A stretch of 64,000 bases of DNA, taken from Heracleum sosnowskyi. Lineage: Eukaryota > Streptophyta > Magnoliopsida > Apiales > Apiaceae. Positions 10,486 to 21,998 of this stretch are shown here, piece after piece (within the stretch, counting starts at the first letter, position 1; the number at the start of each line of letters is the position of its first letter). The stretch is taken from positions 101,306,436 through 101,370,435 of the forward strand of contig CM061243.1 in assembly GCA_030848705.1 (NCBI GenBank), in the 5' to 3' direction. The notes under the pieces are model-generated. The model saw only the letters and a list, made by a program, of their open reading frames with translations. It ran no database searches and was not told where the DNA came from. Both the position numbers and the translations under genes were made by a program.

Positions 10486-11170
10486 CTAAAGATTTGTGGC
10501 TCAAATTTCTTCCATCAGAACGTGTATTACCATTTGGTTGTAAGGTAAGAGCTTCATATCAGGTTTTTTCTTTGTTTCTTTTTGTGATTAAGCTAGTATC
10601 TTCACACTGTTCCCATGACAACTGATGGATTGTTTTCGTGTGGGTTACTGCACACGCGTGTGAAGAATCATTAATCATTGTCTCGCCCTTCAACTAGATG
10701 GCTAAGGTCCATCAGAAAAGCTTTTAAGTTTTATCAAAGTAGATATCCTCTATAATGAGACTTCTTCAATGTAATTTAGGATAGAATTTTCTCTATGTTA
10801 CTAAGGTTCTAGATTATGTTCAAATTTGTTGTGCACATTAGTTGGGCATCACAGCACATATAGATAGACATTAAAGCTCTTTTGTAATTTTGTTTCTAAG
10901 CCTTCTTTCTTATCTTTGTTAAATTTAATTTTTGGGGTAGGAAGGGTTAGAATTTGGCTGGTGATCTCCGAGTGTTCATGACCTATGTAATAGTAATGGG
11001 TAAACTGTAAAGCGTATGACTTGTTCCATTTTTCTTTTGATATAGAATCGCACCCTTGGCTAGCCCTAAATGTGATAAAACAGAATCATAATTAAGCGGT
11101 ATAAGTTATACTATTTAGTATATATAGCAAATAGTACCTGATGGTATTGTCCAATACTCTCTCTGGACAG
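10486..11170 (+). other. non-coding DNA between AlaRS fragments
   Basis: Intron-like, T-rich sequence. No AlaRS exon upstream of 11171 was recognised; the N-terminal catalytic motifs 1 and 2 that should be encoded before this point are absent. Confidence 0.6.
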
Positions 11171-11915
11171 GATAACTTTTGGGAAATGGGTGATACTGGT
11201 CCATGTGGACCTTGCACTGAGATACATTTCGACAGAATTGGCAATCATGATGCTGCTTCTCTGGTTAATAATGATGATCCAACTTTGATTGAGATATGGA
11301 ACCTTGTGTTTATTCAGGTAGCATTATGATTTTTTTACAAATTCAGTGCAAGATACAATTTGGATAAGTAAGGCTTTTCTCTTTTTACCCCCTAAGTTTT
11401 GAATTCCTCTTGCCAGTTTAACAGGGAATCAGATGTCTCTTTAAATCCATTACCCGCTAAGCATGTTGATACGGGAATGGGTTTTGAAAGATTGACTTCT
11501 ATACTGCAGAACAAGATGAGCAATTATGATACAGATGTGTTTATACCCATATTTAACGCTATTCAAGAGGTAAGATGACAATGCAGTGTATATTTCTTTT
11601 TTGTTATGTTCATTTAAATTGAATGTAAAAAAATGGGTTTCATTAATTACTGTATTATATTAAGGAGAGAATAGCGGTGATATTTACAAGATAAGCCTTG
11701 AGTGTCCAAATTGACTTTATCATGACTTGCTACATAATTAATGTGTCTTCATATCAGAAAGTAAGTTTTTTTATTATGTCATAATTCCATAGGTGTTTAG
11801 GTTCCTGGTTTTTATGGTGAAAAAAATGGGTTGGTAGTTTGTGTATACTTTATATAATATTTGAAACAAGAGCAGTGTGTTATGCTTGCGGTGCTAGTGT
11901 TTTGCTACTTGTTTG

Positions 11916-13082
11916 GGCCTTGTGGTCAGTTTGCCGCTGCATGTGTGTAGCGTATATATCTCTCTATCTTCGGAGAACTAGGTTTTACTTATTTGTAAGA
12001 CATACGCTAGGCTGTTCAATGCACTTAATCTTTCTCTGCATTAAGATAGTATCTGGCAGTGATTCTGACCGACCTAGAAAAAGTCAATGATTTTTTCTTA
12101 GCTCAGTGCATGAACTTGATATCGCTTGTAGTTTGTAGGTGTTATTATCTACTCCTTCCGTTCTATAATAACTGACGTTTTATAAAATTCTAAAGTCAAA
12201 CCAACTCAACTTTGACCGATGATTAATAAATCTTATTAGATATAAAGATCATAAAAATAATATCATTAGAAAGCATATTTCATTTACTATCAAATTTAAT
12301 TTTTTAATTGTAAAATTATTAATTAGTAGTGTGTAATTTGCTGTCAAACTTGAAGAGGTTTGACTTTCAAAATTTCTAAACCGCCAGTTTTTGAGGAACG
12401 GAGGGAGTACCTATTATTTTTAGCGAGGAGAATTTTGTTCCCTGCACGAAGAATTGGAGGTACTTTTTTGTCAAGTATAAACAATTAAAGACATTAACGA
12501 ATATGAGTATGAGTTTTAGAGAAGTTTCTCTAATTAGTAACTGTGTAGTACAAAGCTGGATTCCTGAAAAGTAATCTTGAAAAATTCGGATTTTCTGTTA
12601 CGTATGCAAGTCTCGTTTTCAAGTAGTAGGCATGTGTCAAAAAACTAAGTGAATTGTTCTACTGCGAATCTAGTACATGCTAAGATTTTCCATCTGACTC
12701 TTAGGAAATTAGTTTGATTTCAGTCATATATTAATTCTAGATTTTATTTGATGTTTTCTTCCTGCTTATTTTTTAAATGATTAAGGCGACTGGAGCTCGT
12801 CCATATTCAGGAAAAGTTGGACCTGATGATGTTGATAAGGTTGACATGGCTTACAGGGTTGTTGCCGATCACATTAGAACCTTGTCCTTTGCGATTGCTG
12901 ATGGTTCTTATCCAGGTGAAATGCTTTGTTGACATCTGTCATTTTTCTTGCTAGTATTCCGTATTGCTGTTCTGTTTACCTTTGTTTTACTGAAATATGT
13001 AAATTTTTGAGCACCTTGCTTTATCTGAAATTTTTTGTTGGTGAGTTCCTTTTTTAAATATGTCTATTAATGATGCATGAAG
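11916..13082 (+). repeat. segmental duplication, copy 2
   Basis: Counterpart of 9568-10485, longer by the 256-bp Stowaway MITE at 12152-12407. Its exon (12786-12915) is in the right order for AlaRS, so this is probably the original position. Base differences are scattered over exon and intron alike, as expected without selection. Confidence 0.85.
12152..12407 (+). mobile_element. Stowaway-type MITE
   Basis: 256-bp element with terminal inverted repeats CTCCTTCCGTTCTATAAT / ...GAACGGAGGGAG and a TA target duplication (12150-12151 and 12408-12409). This is the classical Stowaway (Tc1/Mariner-derived) end. The paralogous segment at about 9797-9815 shows the uninterrupted site, which proves insertion after the segmental duplication. 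Non-coding. Confidence 0.95.
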
Positions 13083-13368
13083 CGTTACATGTATATATTA
13101 TAATTCTTGATGGAATTTACACATGTAAATTCAGTCCCCTGTTATTCCTTCTAATGTATCTACATGTTCTTTGAACTCAATTATTTTGTTTCAGTGTTCT
13201 GCAAAATCAACAAAAAGCAAAATTAATGAACAAATTGTGGAAATCAGGTTGGTGAAGGTTGTGGTGGAAGTAATGGGCAATGTTTTTCCTGAGCTAAAGC
13301 AATACGAAGATCATATTGTGGACACCATTGCATCAGAGGAGAAAAGCTTTGGCAGGACCCTGGTCAAT

Positions 13369-14045
13369 GTAAGCTTGAGTCCGCAATTATTTATTTATGG
13401 TGTACAACGTAGTATTTTTAATGAAATATATTCTAAGATTATTTATAAAGTACCGTAAGGCCATTTTTATCAAAAATTTTGCACTACGTATTTTGCAACA
13501 TTTCTAGTAGATAGTTGATAGTTAATAGCACCATTTAGTCCATGGCCATGTAAGGCCACAACATTTAATAATATTGACTGGATATTCTGACTAAATAGAG
13601 GATGTGAGATTTAAATTTTTTCTCAATAGGCAAATAAAGCCATTTTGCCTTCAGCTATTGATAGGAGTCAGAAAATGTTTTTAAGGTTGATCATTTAAAT
13701 AAAAGTACTACAAAAAGAGAAGGAATCCTTTGTTGATGATAGTACGCGCTAGAAGGTTTTTCAAGGCTAGGTAGTTGACATCTGGATGTGAGGTCAAGAC
13801 TAGATTATCTCAGTTTTTTCTGTAAAACCAAATAAAATATTACCAACAACTGTTATTACCAGAGTTCCAGACTATGAAATTCTCAGGCAATTACATTTAA
13901 CTTTGTGTTGGTTTCTCATAATGTATCATAATTCATAACTCGTTCATGTGTTTGCGTATTATATTATTGTCAGTGATTGTTCTTTATGTTAATTACCATG
14001 CATCAAAGTATCAGTTGTACATAATTGTTTGTTGACTTTTGTCAG
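13369..14045 (+). other. AlaRS intron
   Basis: AT-rich intron between exons ending 13368 (GT) and starting 14046 (CAG). Nothing else recognised. Confidence 0.6.
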
Positions 14046-14422
14046 GGAATTGAGAAGTTTAAGAAGGCTGCTCGAGATGTAAAGGAGAAACTAAGTGGGC
14101 AGGTGAGCATATGCACATTTCTGTCTATCTATATTAAATACTGTATTGATCAATGTGTTGCTCTGTGTGTGTAACTATGGCTTTTAATTGTGTATACAAT
14201 TGCAGGATGCATTTCTGTTGTGGGATACCTATGGCTTCCCATTGGATCTGACTCTGGTTGATGAATGCTATTTTATGTGCCATTTTTTTTGTGTGTAATT
14301 AGCTACTCATTTTAGTCATCTATCAGTTGATGGCAGAAGAAAGAGGCTTGACGGTTGATGTTGATGGTTACAACAAAGCGATGAATGAGGCCAGGGAAAG
14401 GTCAAGAAATGCTCAAAATAAG

Positions 14423-15306
14423 GTAACTTTTTTCACTTCGTAATTTTTTTTTCCTCATAAATAAACAGGGAAATAATTTTAACTTTGTTATGTTTTGCTG
14501 CATTTTTCCCCTAGGATATAACCCACAATGCTTTCTGTTTTGCAAAGTACTGGAAGTATACTAAATAAGAAAACTCTTCACTTGTCTGGATCTTGTTTAA
14601 TTATAGTTGCTGAACCTAATTGCCCTGGACGGCTGGACCTATAGTTATGAACCTAATTGACCTGGACCTATAGTTATGAATTATGATTATGTACCACTGG
14701 GGTTAAAACTACTCCAGGTTTCGCGGGTAACAGGAATTGCTCAACACATACTGAAGTAGCGGTGTGTGGTACTAGTTCAGATAGAACTCTAGAAGCCACC
14801 AGTGTGGTACGAACTCTAGAAACTCTAGAAGCAATTCCTGTTACCGCCTACAGGTGATGTTTAAGTAGGTACATGAAGAAGTTCAATAGAAACAATGTAA
14901 GGTTTAATAAATCGCCATTCGGCAACTGACTTTGCATATTTTGGTATATCAAGATGCATTTGTTGTAACATTGTAAAGCAACGTAAATGTTTACACCTAT
15001 TTGCGTTTTGCAAACTCATTTCTAATTTGTTGTAACATTGTAAAGCAAGGTAAATGTTTACACCTATTAGTAATGTGAAAATGACAACTCTGAACCAACT
15101 AAGATGACTCGCCAAACACGTGAATGTATATTTTACTTTTCTTTTTGTTTGTGGTCACTGTGAGCCCAAGTCAAATGTGAGTTTCCTGGATATACCTTTT
15201 CTAGCTAATTGGTATATATTACAAAAACTAGCTCACTGTTAGAACACTCTAAATTGTGAATATGTTAAATGCTATTTCCGATGGTATCTATACAACTTTT
15301 TTGCAG
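14423..15306 (+). other. rearranged region replacing the middle AlaRS exons
   Basis: Where the exons for the first half of the editing domain should be, there is only non-coding DNA with local duplications. These are a roughly 35-bp repeat (GAACCTAATTG...) near 14612-14680, a 16-bp perfect inverted repeat (14726-14741 and 14830-14845), and a 43-bp direct repeat (TTGTTGTAACATTGTAAAGC) at about 14958 and 15027. This suggests deletion followed by repeat-filled repair. Confidence 0.6.
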
Positions 15307-15612
15307 GTTGACTACGTCCGGCGTAAGCTCATTGCTCCAAACCATACTTGTACGCACATGTTGAACTTTGCTCTTAGGGTAAGGTTAAAAGACCATTATT
15401 ATTCATTTCGACTTTACATGCATTTCTTATTGATGATTATCAATACACTCTCTACACTTGACAGGAAGTGCTTGGTAATCATGTGGACCAGAAGGGATCC
15501 ATTGTTCTTCTTGAAAAATTAAGATTTGATTTTTCTCACGGTAAGTTTTATATAATGTTTTGTTCAAGTTTTATGCGATCATTTTTTCTGAGTGGTTCAT
15601 ATATATATTCAG

Positions 15613-16506
15613 GGGGTTAAATGGCAAAAAGATCACTCAACTCAGGATAAACTTGCAAGTAGGTCATTCAACTCAAAAAGCTTGCAATCAAATCACTAAA
15701 CTGTTTAAAACTTTCAATTAGGTCATTACCGTTAGAAACCGTTAAAAATCAAACGGAAATGTGACGTGGAATGCTGATGTGGCTCCTTAATAACTAAAAT
15801 ATTTTTCAACTCATAACTGATTTGCAATTGGGTCGTCCAACTCAAAATAACTTGCAATGAAGTCATTAAACTATATATTTATTTTATCTTTTTAATTAAA
15901 ACACATGATTTACTTATGGGATAAAATTATATATTTATAAAGTTGTACTAATTTTAAAAGCATTTTTTTTTAATCAAATTTAAAATGCATTTAGTTTGTA
16001 TAAAAATAATAAGAAAACAATACATCACTTAGATTATTTTAATTTAAAAACAAGTTAGTTTAATAATACTAATTTACACTAGTAGTGGAATTATTAAGAG
16101 AATGAAGGATATATATACAAATTTGATGATTTTTTACGATATAAAGTGAAAAATACATTATTTAATATAAAAATTTTAACAACAAATTTTATGACCCACT
16201 TGCAAGTTGAGTATAAGTTGAGTGACCCACTTGCAAGTTGAGTATAAGTTGAGTGATCTTTTTGATATTTAATCCTTTAATTTACACATCATTTTCTTAT
16301 GTGGCAAGTGAGGTGGACTGAGAAAAAAATATTTAACGGACTTCCGTTAAAGTCAAACTCAACTTAACGGACATGAATTTTTTTATATGTTTAGTGATTA
16401 AATTGTAAGGTTTAATTGATTAAGTGATGCATTTGAAAGTTTTTTGAGTTTGATGATTCACTTGCAAGTTAGAAGTCAGTTGAGTGATGAAAATGTCATT
16501 TAACCC
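15613..16506 (+). mobile_element. TIR element, Mutator-like MITE, at an AlaRS splice acceptor
   Basis: 894-bp non-coding insertion with terminal inverted repeats GGGGTTAAATG...ATCACTCAACT at the left and the reverse complement at the right (CATTTAACCC). It is flanked by a 9-bp near-perfect target duplication, TATATTCAG (15604-15612) and TATATTCAC (16507-16515). The 9-bp duplication fits the Mutator superfamily. It sits in the intron directly against the exon at 16516, so the duplicated target is the 3' splice site itself. Internal copies of CACTTGCAAGTTGAGT are repeated. Confidence 0.85.
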
Positions 16507-18522
16507 TATATTCACGCAAGCCTGTAAAGCCTGAAGAGCTAAAACAAATTGAATATATTGTCAATGAGCAAATTAAAGCTGAACTGGATGTATATTCAAA
16601 GGAGGCAATCCTTGCTGACGCAAAAAATGTATATGGTTTACGAGCTGTTTTCGGAGAAGTAAGTTATTGTTCTTTCTAACATAGCTGTTAACTTAACTTG
16701 TTGCAATGTATTTTCTTACGGTTTGTAATCTAAATCATTTATTTGTCTGATACAGGTCTATCCTGATCCAGTTAGAATTGTCGCAATTGGTAGAAAGGTG
16801 GAAGACCTTTTGGCTAATCCAGAAAACAAAGAGTGGTCATCAATATCCGTGGAGCTTTGTGGAGGTACAAATCTTTGTTAAGTCTTTTTTTGCTTGGTAC
16901 TTCCACATTAAAGTTGTGAACACAATTAATGTGTGAAATGTCTAGGAACTCACATATCAAACACAAGAGAGGCCGAGTCATTTGCGCTTTTATCCGAGGA
17001 AGGGATTGCAAAAGGAATCCGTCGGGTTACTGCTGTTACCACGGGTTCTGCTTTCAAGGCCCCAGAGCTGGCCTCTGCACTTGAGACAGAAGTGAATGAG
17101 GCATCTAAAGCAGAAGGGGACTTGCTGGAACAGGTTATAATTAATCATTTTTCGTAAGAATATACTTTTAAAATAGGGAAAGAAAGTTCACTCCATCTTC
17201 TTTTATACATCTAACAAGAAGATATTACTCATATCTAGAAAGAAGACACATTTAAGAGTACTATATTATTTCTGTGTTGATTTCTATCGTCTTTTCTGTA
17301 TGGCTTGCTTTGTAGTCTATTTAGCATGCTTACCATTTGGTTTGCTTCTTCAAGTTTCACTGGCAAATGTGTAAAAATCATGTAGTATCATCAAACAGTT
17401 ACATAAATGTTATTTCTGTAATATTATATTTTAGACGTGAAAATATTCAGAATTCTTTTCTAACAGCTCTTTAACTGCCTATGCTCTCTTTTAACCAGTT
17501 AATTGTTTGTATCCATCTTTTCTTTCCTTTATTATGTCAAGCTCTTTGATCTCCTTGAATTTTTTCTCTTTCCAGAAAGTTACATCCTTGAATGGCCGTG
17601 TGGAGTCTGCGCCTATTCCAACAGCCAAGAAAACTGATCTCAAGGCCAAAATTTCTGTGCTGCAGGTATTTAGTTCGTTTTGTGTTGAAGTTTCTTACCT
17701 TTTCTTTGTACACCTGTATACTTGCATTCTCTCACCAGAAAATAAAGATTCTATTGTGCTCTATTATCAGAACCAAGTGGTAAAAGCGAAAAAGAAGACT
17801 GCGGAAGAGAACATACAGAAAGCAATTAAAGACGTCAGTGAAAAGGCAGAAAGTGTTTGCTCTGAAGGAAAGGGTTTTTGTATCGCCCGTGTCAGTGTTG
17901 GTTCAGACAATGCTGCAATGCGTGAAGCAGTTGTTAGAGTGATGGAGCAGAAGGTTACTTGCAACTTTTTTTTTTGCTAAACAGGTTACTTGCAACTTTC
18001 TTTCTGGTTTATATAATATTCCCAAGTTGTTGAATGTTTTTAATAGTTGTGCAGGGGATTGCGGTAAGTTATAAGCACAGATGAGAAGAAGACATTGGTA
18101 TGTGCTGAGGTGCCAGAGAAAAGTGATAAGAGCAAACTGCTGAATGTTTTGGAGTGGTTGAAGATAGCTTTGAAGCCATTGAATGGGAAGGGAGGTGGAG
18201 GGAAAGGGGGGGTCTTGCTCAAGGGCAGGTTAGAATACTCGTCTACTTGAATATTGTTATCAAACATGGCTAAAGTTAAGAATTTTCATCTCGCATGGTT
18301 GCACTGCATGAGCTTATATTCTAAAAACAATTAGTTGAGGGAATCTCTAAATTAAATATATTGAGAAGGCAAATTATGTTCATCTTGTTTGCATGTAATG
18401 TGCAAATGTAGTAACTTTTGCCAATTCCTTTGTCCTCTTGCCACGGATCTGTTATTTCAAATGTGGAAGAAGCAATGAAAGATGCAGAAATATATGCGGA
18501 TCAGAAATTAAAGGGGAGATGA

Positions 18523-19178
18523 TTCTTTTCCCTTTCCTATGTGCTTGCTAGAAGCAGCAAAACTTAAATAGAAAAGACTTATTCTTTCCAAGGAATTCAC
18601 AAATTATGCAGCAACTGTTTCTCATTTTAACAGTTTATTGTATTGGCACCTTGCAATTGAAAATTGTAGGAGGAAAAAAGGTTTTATACATCAAATTTGA
18701 ATAGAAACAAAATAGAATCATCTTTATTATTAATATGCCATGATTATTATTCATTCTATATACAAATATTGAATAGAATATGTAGAATTATATTTTAGTA
18801 AATTAATTATATTTCATAATGGATCTCATAATTTATTAAAAATGTAAATGTGAAATATTGTTTTAACTCGATTAATAATTGACCTTAGGAAACTTCGTAA
18901 AGTTAGAGTGTTTTTTAGTGTAAAAGGAGTGGGGCTATTTTGTAAATTAATAGAAGTACCTGCAATTACAATAATATTAGGAAATCAACTTAACCTTAGG
19001 TAGACAAATAAAAATTCTGTTTCATCATTTATCTGAGAACGACCACTAAAGAAAAATATCTTAGCGTATAATTACATCACCATTTATGAAGCGTTATCGA
19101 TAACTCCAGTTTTCTATGGCTAAGAACCGTGACAAGAAGTCAAGGCTTCATTCTCTCCAAAATTATATTGACATATAC
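18523..19178 (+). other. intergenic region upstream of CYP89A
   Basis: AT-rich DNA between the end of the AlaRS pseudogene and the P450 promoter. No ORF or repeat boundary recognised. Confidence 0.5.
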
Positions 19179-19189
19179 TATATAAAATC
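19179..19189 (+). promoter_or_regulatory. TATA box of the CYP89A gene
   Basis: CTATATAAAAT lies only about 36 bp before the start codon at 19216. If used with normal spacing, the 5' leader would be only a few bases. No other good TATA box was seen closer than the AATTATATT stretch at 19161. Confidence 0.5.
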
Positions 19190-19215
19190 TGATTGTAACT
19201 AATAACACAAAAAAA

Positions 19216-20763
19216 ATGGAGATATGGTTCATGATCATTGTCTCACTCTGCATATCAGCCCTCATCAGATCTACCTTGTCCATTATTCAGTCTTCGAAAA
19301 CCAAGAAACTGCCGCCAGGGCCAACCACAGTTCCGATCATTGGCAGCTTCATATGGCTACGCAAATCATTCTTCCAACTCGAACCTATTCTGCACAATTT
19401 TAAGCTCAAGTATGGACCTATTATCACTCTCAAAATAGGCTCTCGTCCCGCCATCTTTATCGCAAACCATTCCTCTGCTCACCGTGCACTTGTTCAATCT
19501 GGTGCCATCTTTTCCGAACGACCTGAAGAACTCCCCACTGGCCATGTTATCAATAGTTACCAGCACAACATCAGCTCAGCTTCCTATGGTCCCAACTGGC
19601 GCCTTTTTCGTCGTAACATGGTAGAGACCATCATGCAACCTGCACGTCTAAAAACTTTTTCTAGTGGACGTGAATGGGTGCTTGGAGTTCTCATCCAGCG
19701 ACTATTGTCGGAGTCCAGGTTAGATTGTATCAAAGTTGTTGATCATTTTCAGTATGCCATGTTTTGTTTATTAGTTTACATGTGTTTTGGAGAAAAACTC
19801 GAGGATGAAAAAATTAGAGAGATAGAGAAAGTACAAAGAAATTTGTTGATGAGTGTGGTTAGTTTTAATTTCCTAAATATTTGGCCTAAATTAGGGAGGA
19901 TTATATTTAGAAAAAAATGGAAGGAACTTATCGGGATCCGTGAGGATCAAGATAATGTGTTGATTCCGATTATAAAAACTAGACTTGAGAAAGTGATGAA
20001 ACAAGAAGTACAAGACGATGCTGTGGTAGCTTATGTGGACAGTTTGGCTAATTTGAAGTTGCCTGAGGAAGGCAACAGAAAGTTGAGTGATGAAGAGATG
20101 GTTAGTTTGTGTGGGGAGTTTCTAAATGGAGGGACTGATACAACTTCAAATACTTTGCAATGGATTATGGCTAATTTGGTGAAGTATCCTCATGTTCAGG
20201 AGAAGCTTTATCGAGAAATCGTCTCAGTTGTAGGAGACGGAGGGAAATTAGTGGAAATGGTGGTGAAGGAGGAGGAGCTGCAGCGAATGCCGTACTTAAA
20301 AGCAGTTGTGTTGGAAGGTTTGAGGCTCCATCCACCTGGTCACTTTGTGTTGCCACATTCGGTGACTAAGGAGGTGGAGTTGGATGGTTATTTGATTCCG
20401 AAGAATGCTGTGGTGAATTTTATGGTGGCAGAGATGGGAAGGGATGGTGAGATATGGAAAGATCCTTTGGAGTTTAGGCCAGAGAGATTCTTGAGCGGGA
20501 ATGGAGGAGAAGAGGGGTTTGACATAACATGTAGTAGGGAGATAAAGATGATGCCTTTTGGTGCAGGAAGGAGGATGTGTCCTGGTTATACATTGGCATT
20601 ACTACATTTGGAGTACTTTGTGGCTAATTTGGTTTTCAATTTGGAATGGAGGCCTGCTGTTGGGAATTACGAGGTTGATCTTTCCGAAAAACAAGAATTC
20701 ACCGTTGGCATGAAAAATCCATTGCTTGTTAGCATTTCTCGTAGAGTAAAACATAGCCCATAG
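19216..20763 (+). CDS. CYP89A: cytochrome P450, CYP89A family
   Basis: Intact intronless ORF of 515 residues, the usual length and gene structure for CYP89A. An N-terminal membrane anchor (4-24) is followed by the hinge PPGP (33-36). The I-helix oxygen-binding motif is GGTDTT (305-310), the K-helix ExxR is EGLR (367-370), and PERF is at 422-425. The heme loop is PFGAGRRMCPG (447-457) with the Cys ligand at 455. The protein should be an ER-bound haem monooxygenase fed by P450 reductase. In Arabidopsis one member (CYP89A9) deformylates chlorophyll catabolites; the family is large, so the substrate here cannot be inferred. All key residues are present. It starts at the first ATG after a TATA box, with AAAAAAATGG context. 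Confidence 0.95.
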   Translation: MEIWFMIIVSLCISALIRSTLSIIQSSKTKKLPPGPTTVPIIGSFIWLRKSFFQLEPILHNFKLKYGPIITLKIGSRPAIFIANHSSAHRALVQSGAIFSERPEELPTGHVINSYQHNISSASYGPNWRLFRRNMVETIMQPARLKTFSSGREWVLGVLIQRLLSESRLDCIKVVDHFQYAMFCLLVYMCFGEKLEDEKIREIEKVQRNLLMSVVSFNFLNIWPKLGRIIFRKKWKELIGIREDQDNVLIPIIKTRLEKVMKQEVQDDAVVAYVDSLANLKLPEEGNRKLSDEEMVSLCGEFLNGGTDTTSNTLQWIMANLVKYPHVQEKLYREIVSVVGDGGKLVEMVVKEEELQRMPYLKAVVLEGLRLHPPGHFVLPHSVTKEVELDGYLIPKNAVVNFMVAEMGRDGEIWKDPLEFRPERFLSGNGGEEGFDITCSREIKMMPFGAGRRMCPGYTLALLHLEYFVANLVFNLEWRPAVGNYEVDLSEKQEFTVGMKNPLLVSISRRVKHSP

Positions 20764-21998
20764 TGCATTAAGATGGTGAAATGAGAAATTTCTTGTAAAA
20801 CTATACAGTGTATTTGTAATAAGGAGTGCATTTGTGTGATGCTAGTAATTTTTAGACGGTAAGTGGAAGAACAAACTGAGAATAAAGTATAATTAAAGTA
20901 TTTTATAAACTATTAACAAAGGATTTAATAATTTGATTTTAGATTTTTCTTCTGGCACAAAAAACTATTACAGTTTACTCTCAAAAGTCAAATCAAACAA
21001 AAATGTCAATTACACATTTAGAGCATCTAGGAAAGAGACTTTAGCTATAAAATCTAGGTGGCATGTAATATAAATAATATGTAAAAAATTAGTATTTCAA
21101 TGCATCAAAACCTTTAGCTAAAATTATAGATAGTTATGATTCGTTGACCAAATTTGTTGAATGTCAAAATTTTTAAACAAAAATTATACTTAATAAGAAT
21201 TATAGTTAATCCCAAATTCCCAATGAAGTTCCGCCGATCACCTTGTGCACAATTTTAACTATCTTTTATGTTAATTTTTCTTAATCAATTAATATAGCTA
21301 ATGCTAGGCAGCCTTACCTGTTATTGAAACACAAGCCTGAGACGTATCGGCTTATATTCCCACCAATGTTAGAGATGCTCATGGTCCGCGTGAAGAAATG
21401 AAGCCGCGTCAAATACAAATAATATTGCTTACTCATGTATGTATATACGATTTTATAGATATGTAAGTAATGATTTAAAAAAATAAAAATAATTTTATAT
21501 AAATAAATAATTTTATTATTAGAAAATAATTACGTTGGTTGGTTGCATACCTGAATGACACATGTATAATAATATAATATTTGGCAAGTAAGATCCATTA
21601 ATTTAACTGTTGTGAAATAAAAAAACGTACTTTCAATTTTACTGCTAGGGTTTAAGAGCTTTCGAGCTTTAATGATTGTTCTCGTATTTCGTGACTAAAT
21701 CGGTCATCACAAGATGCCTACGTATCTCAATCAATGCTGAGAATCAAGCCAAAAAATGTAGTTATGCCTACGTATCTCAATCAATGCTGAGAATCAAGCC
21801 AAAAAACGTAGTTCTAATGTGAAGTATTTAGAGTAGAATTAGGTAACTTAAGGGCCAAGTCACCTTCTTAGTCCTATTTTGTAGGAGGCTGACTCCTATT
21901 ACGTTTGTATGTCTTGGTGGCTGATCTTTGAAGAATTTATCACACTTTTCATGAGCTGTATATTTTCCCTTTTTATTAATTATGAAATTAATAAATAA
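20764..21998 (+). other. intergenic region downstream of CYP89A
   Basis: AT-rich DNA with the CYP89A 3' flank, a possible old MITE (GAGCATCT/AGATGCTC ends at 21021 and 21380, no clear target duplication) and a 50-bp tandem duplication (listed separately). No gene. Confidence 0.5.
21714..21813 (+). repeat. 50-bp direct tandem duplication
   Basis: Two adjacent units, 21714-21763 and 21764-21813, beginning ATGCCTACGTATCTCAATC, with about one difference. No function seen. Confidence 0.9.

Larger units (their letters stand above)
11171..18522 (+). pseudogene. alanyl-tRNA synthetase pseudogene (introns retained)
   Basis: AlaRS attaches alanine to tRNA-Ala. Recognisable exons: 11171-11317 (DNFWEMGDTGPCGPCTEIH), 11417-11569 (motif 3, TGMGFERL), 12786-12915, about 13249-13368, 14046-14102, 14206-14256 (LLWDTYGFPLD), 14327-14422, 15307-15378 (editing-site HTCTH), 15465-15540, 16516-16658, 16756-16864 and 16946-17133 (together CGGTH, the second zinc-site half), 17576-17665, 17771-17953, 18055-18228, and about 18440-18522. 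Most junctions keep GT-AG, so this is a duplicated gene, not a processed copy. Missing: the N-terminal 150-170 residues with motifs 1 and 2, the conserved Arg-rich helix after 12915, and the middle exons between 14422 and 15307. Frameshifts and a stop affect the exon at 18055 and a further frameshift lies near its Gly-rich end. One splice acceptor (16515) is lost beside a MITE. Not expected to make active enzyme. Confidence 0.92.

Noticed and set aside
13171..13458. Independent small gene
   Set aside because: Its central part is an AlaRS exon (about 13249-13368); the rest is intron.
21021..21380. Harbinger MITE with GAGCATCT ends
   Set aside because: Inverted ends of only about 9 bp and no matching three-base target duplication. 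It may be an old copy but is not supported.
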